Shown in pieces: positions 1-12,400 of a DNA stretch of 27,765 nucleotides (position 1 is its first letter; every line of letters starts with the position of its first letter). The notes beneath the pieces were generated by a model, which worked only from the letters and a program-made list of their open reading frames with translations, searched no databases and was not told where the DNA came from. Source of the DNA: Caldisericota bacterium (GTDB lineage: Bacteria > CG03 > B21-G15); NCBI GenBank assembly GCA_003650255.1, contig QMOP01000002.1, positions 1 through 27,765 on the forward strand, read 5' to 3'. The position numbers were made by a program, and so were the translations under genes.

Positions 1-470
1 CCACTTACAAAGAAATAATATGTTGCAGGTAATTCAAACTTAATCCCTATTGTCTTTCCAACCTCTGCAAGATCCGCTATATCAAGTGCTATAAAGTAAT
101 CCTTTGAAAGACCATCCTCTTCAGTGCCTATCTCTTCATATGTTGGAAAGTTTATAACCGCCTCTCCATTTATAAATACTTCATTACCGTAATTTACAAG
201 TCCTGGATATGTATTTGTATTTGTATCAAACCTTGTATCATAATCAGTCAATACTCCATCTCCATCAATGTCTCTGAAAATCTTTATTGCCTCAACATCA
301 GCATCAGAACCACTACCCACTCTCAAAATTCTCAATCCAGTCCACTGGACATTATGTTGATCTGCAGCAAGATGAAGCATTGCAAAAGCAACATCCTTAT
401 CTCCCTGAGTAACCTGTGCAACTCCAAGATCTGTTGGTGTAACTTCAAGTGTATCAATAGTTGGCTTCTG
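1..470 (-). repeat. D6: QG/W-T-G domain with calcium-like loop, cut at the C-terminal window edge
   Basis: The visible 157 residues hold VTQGDKDVAF (Gln codon at 405), VQWTGLRILRVG, AIKIFRDIDGDGVLTDYD (loop at 237-272), GEAVINF, YFIALDIADLAEVGKT and a YYFFV end. The frame is still open at position 3, so the protein continues past the window. This is the clearest D copy and best shows the family pattern. Confidence 0.74.
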
Positions 471-3400
471 CAATACTGCCTTTGTCTCAAATGGATAGAA
501 ATCAGGATAAACAACATGTGGCTTTTCAACCTTAAGATATGACCCATCACTTATTCTAAGAGCATTATAGGCATCTGGAGTTGCTCCATCTGCAAAATCA
601 AATACAATAAAGTAATATCTTGTTGTTGTCTCTATTATCTCTGGCTTTAAACTGAAATCAAGCATACAGCTTGCATCTGAAAATGTTCCTGTTGAAATAA
701 GAGTATCTGCTCCGTATGAGAATACACCATGTCCTTCCTGTCCAGGAACCTCAGCATCACGATAAAGCCTTACAAGTTTAATATCAGAATCCTTTCCTGT
801 TCCAACTCTAACCATTGATATTGACTGCCATGGAACCTTATATCCTGATACCCACATTGCAAGTCTTACCATTCCAACATACTCTGTTCCCTGAAATACC
901 TCTGTAGGAGCAATATCCTCTGGAAGAGCATATAGAATTCTTGTTGATGCCTTTAACTCTTTAAGATCTGACTGATATGGATAAGACCTTTCATCAACTC
1001 TGTTTAAAGTTGAAAGCATAAAGTAATCCTCTCTTTCTGCTTTAAGTCCAACAGTATGTCCTGGTTCTGCTGTATCAGCAATATCAAGTGTTAAAAAGTA
1101 CCTCTTTTCTCTTGGCTCAATTGCATTTCCTCTTGGACCTATTGTCCTATACTCAACATTTCCTGAGAAGTTGAATACAACCTGTCCACCTTTAAATGTT
1201 GAACTTCCTATTAAAACATCTTCAAGAGCACTGAATATTCCATCATTATTAATATCATACCATATCTTAACCGCTGTTATATCTTCATCTACAGCAGAGC
1301 CAATCTGGTCAAATATAATTCCCTGCCATATAGCATCTGACTGATCTGTTTCAACTTCAATTGATATAAATGGTAAATTAACATCCTTCTGATTCAACTG
1401 TCCATCCTCAATCTGATATGTTGCATCCTTGTATGTAAAGAGAACCTTATCGTAATATTCCTTAACATCAACAGGTCCGCTTCTAAATGGAAAATTATCC
1501 TCGCTTACTTTATCCACTCCATCAACTGTAAAGTAATCCTTGTTTACACACTCAATTCCAATATCTGTTTCAACCGTAGCAAATGGGTCTATATCATAGG
1601 TTATAAGATAAGTCTTTGGTTCAACTGTTATCTCCTGCCAGAACTCCTCATCAAACTGTATAAAGCAGGAGGAGGATGTAAATGCTCCATAACTCTTTGC
1701 AACAGGGTCTCCTTCAACTTTTGCAATAAGTTGATCAGCAAGTCCTGTTGGAGAATTTGTTGAGGTATTAACAACTGGATTACCTGCTGCATCAGTTGAA
1801 CCTGAAACGTAATACCATACCTTAACAGCATCTATCTCATTATCAGGTAAATTACCAATTTTATCAACCTTTACACCAGTCCACCATACTGCTCTTGGAG
1901 TTGCTGGATCAACTTTAAGAATCAATTTCTGTATAACAACATTCTTCTGCCCCTGAGTTACTGCTGAAATAGCAGGTGCTTCAGGTGATACAATCATGAT
2001 ATCCTCTGTTGGTATTATTGAAGGTTCCTCTGTTTCTATTGGAAATATAAATGGCTCTCCTTCATCCTGTTTGCCATTCCAGTTATAGTCATAATAAGTT
2101 GCAACTCTGTTCTCTCCTTCCATCCATGCACTTATTGCTGAGGAATTTGGAAGTTTTACTCCAAATGTTGCACCAACCTGTGCACTTACTGCAATATTAA
2201 ATGCAACAAAATATGTTGCTGTTGACTCTGTTATAACCTGTGCTCTTTCTTCACCAAGATCATTTGGATTTCTTAAAGTTATAATACAGATTCCTGGTTC
2301 TAAATCACCAAATGTCTCCTGTCCACTTGAAATTAACTGGTCTGCATCCGGCTGAAATACTCTATAACCAGGCTGACCCGGTGATTGTAAATCTTTATAA
2401 ATTCTAACTGATTCTATATCAGTTGATGGATGAGAATTTCCTTCTTCATCCTTCCATCCACCATCAACACTTCCTTTTAAAGTAAGCGTTATCTTTGTCC
2501 ATGGAACTGTGTATTTTGTGGTAAACATATCAAGCCTTAATACTCCAAGTTTTGCTGCTCCTTGATAATATGATTCAGTAGAAAAGACAAGTGAATAAGG
2601 ATAAATTATGATCTCTCCTGGAGTTGTTGCAACTGTTGCTGTTGGGGTTATTATCTCAAAATTGTTTGCTGAAAGCTGTGGAGCAGGCGGATCCTCCCAG
2701 TAAAAATATAGACGATTCTTCCATGAGAATCTGAATGTCTGATCAGGATCAGCATACTCCCACATATCAATTGTTATAAAATAATTCTGTGGCGATTCTG
2801 TTATTGTCTGTGCTGTATTAAAATTAAGTTCAACTTTTCTATTCTTAAATGTTCCTGAAGCAAGCCATATATCCTCACTTGTATCTCCCAAATCATCCGG
2901 GTCCTCTTTTGCTGGTGGATCAAATTTTGCATCTGCATCTCCATCCTTCCAGACTCTCACAGCAAGAATATGTGTCTCTTCTATATCTCCTTTAAGATCA
3001 ATTCTCACACCAGTCCACTGAGCAGAACCAGAATTTGTCCACAAATCAAGCCTTTCCATTAATTTATTAACCGCTCCCTGATAAACCCTTCCAGAACCAT
3101 ACTCTGCCATCTCAAGAATTCTTTCACCTGTTTCTGGGTCAATATATGGCTTTACAATTGCTCCCTGAATCACAAGTTCATCACTCTCTCCATATATATC
3201 AGGATTATCAACATCATATACAGTAATAACAACTGGTGGAACTTCCGGTGGATCCGTAACTCTGTCCTCTGTTATTTGCACCTTCATAACCCCTGGACCA
3301 AGGTCATAATCTGGGTCAAGTGTTTCAGAGAAGTCAAATGACTGTGGAACAAATTTTGAAGAGTAAGAGTTTGAAGTGAATGTAACTATACCAACATAAT

Positions 3401-6400
3401 AAACCCACGCACTCTTATCAACAACAGTAACATCTCCTGTAGTGTAATCAATCTGGCATCCAAGATATGGATCGCTTAATGGAGGATGTCCTGTGCACAC
3501 ATTTCCCTCTCCTGCAAGACCGTAAGCATCAATTGCTTTAACTGTGATTGGTTCTGCAACGTAGACTGCTGCATATCCATCATGCTCTAACTTAAATGCA
3601 ACTGCATCAGCAGGATATACATGCACTTCCTGTGTAGCATTTGTCCATCCTCTTTCTGGTGTTTCCCTTACCTCAATTATGTGTGTTCCTGCAATATTAT
3701 CTCCATAGTAAAATGAACCCCTTGAAGAACCACTTGAAATTGTAATGGTGTTTATATTCCAGTCAATTGCATTAGGTGAAAAATCATCCTCTGGTGAATC
3801 TCCTTGAAGAGCCAAAACTATATCCTCAGGAGCAATTGCAGTATTTCCATACTTATCCTGAAGTTCAACAGTTAAAATGTATTGAGTTGTTCCATAATCA
3901 AGATAATCCTTCTGTCCTGCAACAACATTCCTCTCAGGAGTAATAAATACAATTTGAGAAACTTCCCCTCCAATTATGTCAACATACTGCTGGGCAAGTT
4001 TCCAACCATATCCATAATCAGGATCCTCGTCTGCCTGAATTCTCCAGTGTCCACTTCTTGTATTCTTATAATAGAATCTTGCCTGAGTATGACCGGTAGA
4101 GATCCATACCTCTGTAATCTCCTCCCATGTTGTTGAGGATAAACTGAATGAGTATCTTCCTCCAGGTTCACTGAAGAGTTCAATTCTAACCTTATAATCT
4201 GTTGCTGCATTCTCTGGACCTGGTGGTATTAGAGATGGGTTTCCAAATTTATCTTGTGTTTCAACAATATAAACTGGAGAGGTTGCACCTGCTGTAAGTG
4301 CTCTTGAACCAGTATTTTCTGGATTTATAAATGCTAACTTATAAATTTCCGCTGGATCAACATGATATGAAACAGATGCCTTTGACCAGTCATGCGGTGG
4401 AAGGACATAAAGAGTAAGGTCTCCAGATACTTCATCGTAGTATTTAAACTGAATCTCACATGTTCCTGTAGAGAATGTAATGTATGCTTTAACTGTCTTA
4501 TAATCTGGAACTACTCTAGAATCATCCTCATAAACAAAAGCATGTCTTCCTGCTGGATGGTCTGACTGAAGTTCACAAACTTCATTCTGGCTTACAACAT
4601 TGTCATTTCCAAACTGATCCTGGGTTCTTACAATGAAGAAATAAGAAGTTGTCCCTGCTTTAATACTTGGTGGATAAGGTGGAATAAATGATGTTTGAGA
4701 AATTGCTCCTGGATTTACCTGAATTGGAATTGCATCACCAACATAACCCTCTCTTTCAAGATAAATTGTATGCGTATCTGGATAAATTTTTCTATTTATT
4801 GTATTCCAAGAAGAATCCTCATCATAATAGTAAAATTCCATTGTATTTACTCCGTCCTGAAACTCCAGTTTCAGATTCGCATTTTCTGTAATATCATAAT
4901 TATCTGGATTCTGTGTCTTATATGGATCAAGTCCAAATCTATACCTTCTACCCCGCGATGGTGCATCAGAGGTTGTTTTTACCCACACATAAGTATATCC
5001 TGTTTCTGTTACATTGCTGTACTCATCATATCTTGTAACCTTAAATGGATTATTTGCCTCTGTCCAGAGGCCTGCTGTAACCTCTGTCTCTGGAGTTCCA
5101 ACAAAATTAAATCTCTTTGTTGGTCCTCCAACTGTTGTTATGTTTGCTGATGACCCTGTTGCTCCACTTGATACAACTCTTACATAACACTGATCTTCCT
5201 TTGTTGTTGAAACATAAAGCCTTATAATAGGTGATACTCCAATCTTTCCTTCAGAATCCGTTGTTGCTGTTGCAAGTGTTGTTGTATAATAATCTGAAGA
5301 GCTATACTCTACCCTGAAGAAGTAATCCTGATGAGCATCAGGATCAGGTGGAGTATTTATTGTAACTGTTATGATTTTTACCTCACAGTAAACTCCTGGA
5401 ACTTCAAGTGGGTTTCCGAATTGGTCTGCTGTCTGTGCTGTAATATTTATCCTATCTCCTGCTGGAACCTCAACATCCTGATCAGGCTCTACAATAAATC
5501 CTGAAAATGGACCAGGATTTACTTTTATTCCTGTCTTTGTGCCGTAAATTGTCGGATCATCTCTATCATACACCTTTATATAGAAATTGTCTCCTGCTTT
5601 ACACAATCTTACCTCAGTGTACCATGTGTGTATTCCCTTATCCGCTGTTGTAAAGGTATAATCCGCAGGAAGTGTATTCAATGGATGATCATTATCTGTT
5701 TCAAAAGATACTGTTCCAAGATACTGTTTTGCTCCACCAACCCAGTTTCCATATTTATCATAATTACCTGTGCAGACATTCTCATAAGCATCCCTTGCAA
5801 CAACTGTTATATCCTTATTCTCTCCTGCCTCCACTGTATCAGGGTAATTTTCAATTGTAAAATGATCTACTGATTCAGGATTTATTATAATCTGGCTTGA
5901 AGTATAAGAGGATATTCCAACAACATCAACACTTCTTGCTGTTATTCTATTTTCAAAGAAAACAGCATTTGTTCCATCATATTGATTTGCTGTAAGGAGT
6001 CTGAATGGAAACACAGCATAACCACCTGTTGTAATCTGTCTGTCAGTTGGCTCTGTATCATTTGGATCTGTTGTATCAACTGTAATATATGGCCTTGTAT
6101 CTGTTGCTATATTCCAGTATTTGTCTGTCAGATAAACTGTTGCCTGCCATTGCTCACCTGCATAATGAGTATCTGGTGTTCCTGTTTTTCCTGTTGGAGA
6201 ACCCTGAACAAGTGTCTCACCAGGCAATATTATTATAAGTTTTTCAGCTGGTCCTGCAGAAACACTTATTCTTGGAGTCTCGTACTCTGTTAAAACCCCA
6301 TTTGCATCATGTGCCTTAATCCACCAATCTCCAACTGTATGGAATTCTATATCATAAGTAAATTCTCCATCAACAAGAGAAATTGTATCGCCATCTATGT

Positions 6401-9400
6401 CATAAGGATCCTCTGTAATTACACAAACAGGAGTATTTGTTGAAACAATATTCCAGTACTGGTCTGTTGCCATTATATTAATCTGGAACTGAACTCCAGC
6501 AATCTGATCCTCTGGTGTTCCAGATTTTCCTGTTCCACCCACATCTCCTGGAATATGTCCCTCACCCGGTAATATAACAAGCAATCTATCAACAACATCT
6601 GGAAGAACAGTGAATACACTTGATTCATCTCCAGTATAGAATGGTATTTCTCCATCAACATCTGTTGCAACTATTGTATGTGTGCTTGCTTTGTAAAGTG
6701 TTACTGTAAAATTGTATGAACCATTTTCAAGTCTTGCAGTTGAAGGTGTTACTTCAAAATTCGGGTCTGTATCGCATGTAAGTTCTACAACTGGCTGTGG
6801 ATCAGTTGGGTTAATATTATAGTACTGATCAACAAGATTGACTTTAACAATCTCTGGCACTCCTGCTGTCCAGTCAGAAGGTGTTCCGCTCTTACCTGTT
6901 GGTGAACCTGGTTCTTCACTTTCACCAGGCAAAATCACCTGTAATTTTTCTGCAGGTCCATAACCTATATCAATTCCAGGAGTTGTGTAATAAATTAATC
7001 TATCAACTGTTGCTGTATCTGAACTTGTAATAACCTGTGTTCCCTCTGTCTTCATTGTTATTGAAAATGTTCCTTTTCCATCTGTAAGAGGATCATCTGC
7101 TGGCTCTGTATCATATGGGTCTGATGTCCAGATTGTAACAGTAGGTGTTGCATATGTTATATTCCAGAATGCATCAACTGCATATACATCAATATCAAAT
7201 GCCTCTCCTGCTGGATGTGAATCAGGTGTTCCTCCTTTTCCACCATTTGCTAAATCTCCTGGCTCACAGTATTCTCCTGGAGTTATTATAAGCAACCTAT
7301 AAGGTGCGTTTGCAATAAGTGTAATCTGTGAAGATGTATAGTCCTGATATGAAGGATGGCTTGCAGTGATTGTCTGGGTTGCTGAATGAACCATTGATGT
7401 TCCACTCTTTGTTGCTGCCTGATACATAATAATGGAAAGGTTTGTTGTTCCATTTATTAAATCAACACTTCCTGGATCAGAATCAAATGGATCAGATGTT
7501 ACCACATCCACTCCTGTTATATTCAAATCATCCCTTACATTCCAGAATGTATCACATATATTGACTGTCACATTAAACTCAACTCCTGCTATCTGATTCT
7601 CCGGTGTGCCTTGCTTTCCTTCAAGTGAACCAGGAACTGATGTTTCTCCTGGTACAAGAACCTGTAATCTTGCAGCAGAACCAGGTACAACATTTACAAT
7701 AGATGAGGTTCCTGCTTGATAAGTATAACCAGTATCATACGCATAAACTCTCCAAGAACCCTCTGTAACCATTGTTACACTGAAATCCTTTGTTCCATCT
7801 GAAAGTTGCTGGTCAATCGGGTCATATCCCCAGTCCTCATCATATGGGTCACCTGTTTCAATATTTACAACAGGATTTGGGTCTGGATCTGTGACAAGGT
7901 TCCAGTAAGCATCTGTTATATTAACTGTTATACTGTAAGATACTCCTGCAGTCCATGTTGAAGGTGTGCCTTCTTTTCCTGTTGTATAACCAGGTCTTTC
8001 ATCTTCTCCAGGAAGTATTACCTGTAATTTTACAGGAGAACCACTCTGAACAGGAACAGGTGCTGATTCATCAGGAAGATATGGGGAACCATCATAAGTA
8101 GAAACAAAAATCTTCCATGAGTTACCAATTCCATCAGGGTCATTTGTAACAAGTGTTACATAAAATACAGTTGTTCCACTTACGAGTGTCTTTGGTGATG
8201 GTTCAAGCCCATAAAGTTCATCATTCGGATCCTCTGTCCACACTTTCACTATTGGATTTGCTGTTGTTCTGTTCCACCAGTTATCACATGCATTAACAGT
8301 AACAGGAAATGCTATTCCTGCTGTCTGTGTCTGAGGGGTTCCCTTTCTTCCATTATTCAAATAGTCGCCTGGTTCAGCAGTAACTCCTGGAACAAGAACC
8401 TGAAGTTTTGTTGTTGAATTCGGCTGAACCTCAAATACTGTTGATGTATCTGATTTAAGATCATAATCCGGGTCATGTTCTGTTGCACACACTGTTTGAT
8501 TTCCTGCTGTTACAAGTGTAAGAGTAAAGTTTGTTGTGCCATTAACAAGAGATTTATTTGCTGGTTCTGTGTCATACTCATCTGAAGTTGTTATACCAAC
8601 TATTGCACTCACTCCAGTATTAATATTGAAGTAATTATCAACTGCCTTAACATTTATAACAAAACTTTCTCCTGCTGTTTGAACATCTGGTGTTCCTCCT
8701 TTTCCATCATCTGTTCCTGGTTCATATGTCTCACCTGGTAAAAGAATAAGTAATCTCGTTGCATCATCTGGATTCACCTGAATACTCAAAGTTGTTGTTG
8801 ACTTCATTCCACCATTTAAGTCTGTTGCTGTTATGGTCCAGGTAGTATTTGCTGTTTTAAATGTTACATAAAATGTTGTTGTTCCATCTGTAAGTCCCTG
8901 ATTTGCTGGTTCTGTATCATTTGGATCTGTTGTTGTAATCTGAATTGTTGTGTCTGTTGTTGTAACAATATTCCACAAAATATCACATGCATCAACTGTA
9001 ACAGGAAATGCTATTCCTGCTACCTGATCCTGTGGTGAACCTGTCTTTCCAGAATAAATTATATTTCTATCCTCTCCTGGAACAAGAATTCTTAACTGAA
9101 CTGGCGGTCCTGCTTCAACATAAACCTCTGTTGAAGTATCTCCGATTAAATTGTAAGTTGTTTCTGTCTCCTCAACAAATATCTTCTGATAAGTATTTGC
9201 CTCTCTAAGTGTTATAGTAAATGTTGTTGTTCCATTAATAAGTGATTTTGTTGAAGGAAGTAATGCATAGGTATCTGATGAGAGAACTTTTATAACTGCT
9301 GTTGTTGGAGTAATATTGTAGAAATTATCAACTGAGTGAACTGTTATCGTGAACTCATATCCAGCAACCTGATTTACAACAGAACCTGTTTTTCCTGTCT

Positions 9401-12400
9401 CTGTTGCTGGTGCATTTGTTTCATTTGGAAGTAATACCTGAAGTTTATAAGGTATTCCTGGTATTACATATATTCCAGAGGAGGTTGCTGAAGAAAGTGG
9501 TATTGCATCGGTATCTTCTGCAAAAAGATAACTTGTTGTATTTGCTCTTGCCAATGTAACAGTAAATATTGCTTCTCCATTAACAAGATTCTGTGATGAA
9601 GGGGTTATTATATCCTCTGAAAAATCACTTGTTAACTCAACTGTTGCTACAGCATTCTCATTCATATTGTAATAGTCATCAACCCCTCTCACTCTAACAG
9701 TAAATGATTCTCCTGCAAGTTGATTATCAGGTGTGCCTGAAATTCCTCCTGCTGGAACATTTCCTTCATCTGGATTTTCACCAGGCACAAGAATTAAAAG
9801 TTTTGTTGCAATATTTGGCTGGACATAAATCTCACTTGATGTGTAATCAGTAAGACCTAAATCATTAGAACTTGTTATTGTCCAGGAAGAATTTGCTTTA
9901 ATAAATGTTATATAAAATACTGTTGTTCCATCTATAAGTTGCTTTGCTGATGGTTCTGTATCATACGGATCAGTAGTCGTTAAACCAACTGTTGGTTGGG
10001 CTAAAGTTTTGTTCCAGTAATCATCAACTGCATAAACATTAATAGGAAATGTTATTCCTGCTGTCTGATTTTGTGGCAATCCTTCTTTTCCTGTTGCTGA
10101 ACCTTCATCAATATTTTCTCCAGGAACAGTAATTAGTATCTTTGAAGTGGTATTTGGCTGAATTGGTATCTCCTGAGTTGTGTAAGATGTGAAATTATCT
10201 CCTGTTGCTGTGGAAACAGTTAATGTCCATTTTGTCGTATTTACTGCTCCGTTTATATTTGCTGTCTTTAATGTTATATCAACTGTAGTATAACCGTTCA
10301 ACACTCCTATATTCTTATAAGTTGACTCATCATCATTTGGATCAGTTGAGGTGATATTTACTGTTGTGTTTGCTGAATTCACTCTGTTATAATAATCGTC
10401 TGTTATTCTTACTTCTGCCTGAAAAGAAACACCCGCTGTTTGAATTGAAGGAGTTGCTGAAGTTCTTCCGGTATTTGAACCTGGATCCCATTCCTCACCA
10501 GGAACAAGAATTAAAAGTTTTGTCGCAAGATTAGGATTAACTGTTACTGAACTTGAAGTATCAGAATAAAGATTACTTCCATCAGCAGTTGAGACAGTTA
10601 TAAGCCACGGGTCTCTTTCAGCATCCTTTAATATTATCCACATCTTTGTTGTTCCATTTATTAACCCTTTTTCTGGTTCTGCTTCATAATAAGGAGTATT
10701 TGCCGAAAGTTTGACTATCGGGTTACTTGACTTCTGCAAATTCCAGTAATCATCAACAGCATTTATTGTAACATAGAATGGAACTCCTGCTGTTTGTACT
10801 TGAGGAGTACCTAATTTCCCTGTTGAAGAACCAGGGGAGGCACTCTCACCTGGAAGTAAAATCTGCAAGTGTGTTGCAACATTTGGAATACATGTTACTT
10901 CATCAGAAGTATAAGAATTCCAGCCAGTTGCTTCTGCTGTTACAGTCCATGTTGCCTGCTGTGTTCCCTGCCATGCTGTTTTCAATGTAATATTAAATGA
11001 CCCACTTCCTGTTATTGTTTTTGGGGTTGGATTGACTGCATTTGGATCATTACTTGTAACTGTAACATAAGCAGCAGAATCATACTTCACATTCCAGTAA
11101 TCATCGCAGAGATATACATTTGCACTGAAAGACTCTCCTGCTATTTGATCAGTTGGTAAACCGCTCTTTCCTGTTAAAGAGCCAGGAACATGACTCTGCC
11201 CTGGTAAGAGAACCAATAAATTATTTCCTGCTCCATAATTTATATAGACATCTCCTTCTGCCTGGGTCAAATTACTTGTAAGACATACTGCTGTTACTGT
11301 CTGAGTTCCAGATGTAACCATATTCAAAATAAATGGAGCAGAGCCGTTTAAGAGTGTTTGAGAGGATGGTTCTGTATCATACTGATCAGTTGTATGCACC
11401 TCAACTCCAACACTTGTTGAAGTATTCACATTCCAGTAAGCATCACAAGCATTAACAGTTATTGTAAACTCTTCTCCTGCTACCTGAGGATCAGGTGAAC
11501 CTGTTTTTCCAGTTGGGGTTCCAGGTGCTGCTGTCTCTCCTGGAAATATTATCTGCAGTCTATCGGGTATATCCGCAAGAATTTCAACTGGGTTGTTCTG
11601 TGGATGGTCTTTGTCAAAGTCAGCATACACATCTGAAAATGCCTCAACATATTGAGTATCTGCTGTAATCATGGTTATCAATGTTGTTGTTGAACCATCA
11701 ACATAAATATTTCCTGGATCAGTATCATTTGGATCTGTTGTTTTAACAAGAACTGTATCTGTTGCATTTGCTACATTCCAGTATGTATCGCAAATATTAA
11801 TTATTGCCTCAAATGTTCCACCCGCAACTTGATCAGTCGGAGAACCCTCCTTTCCAGAAGAGGTTCCTGGTTTTGCTGTCTCTCCTGGAAGGAGAACCTG
11901 AAGTTTTACAGGAGATGCTGGTTCAACTGTTATCCCTGTTTGCTCTCCATTTACACTTGTATTAGATGAATCATAGACAAGGAAAAATCTATCACTTCCT
12001 GCTGTCTTAAATTTGACAAGGTTAAAGAATGTATGAAGTCCCTCATCAGAGGTTGTAAATGTATATTCTGTTATTGCAAGATCTGATTCTGATTTCCAGT
12101 CCTCTGGATGTCCCATTAAGTTAAGTTCATCTTTTGTTGTAAACTTAACTGTTCCTTGATATGTAAGTGCCCTGTTTCCATATTTATCCCTTGCGTCAAC
12201 TACAACTGTCTGCCATGAACCAGCAACATTTGGAGAATTAATTCCTGAAACAATAAAATACTCTGCCTGTAATACAACCCTGAATGTATGCTCTGTAATC
12301 ACTGACTCTTCATTTCCTGCTTTATCAGTTGCTTTAACTTTTATTTTATAATATTTTCCAGAAATCCAGTCACTACCTGTAAATGGATATGACCAATTCT

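Noticed and set aside
4695..5150. A 151-codon plus-strand open frame
   Set aside because: It lies antisense to filamin-like domains C3 and C4. Its product is Cys/Ile/Trp-rich with no recognisable domain. It is a shadow of the giant minus-strand gene.
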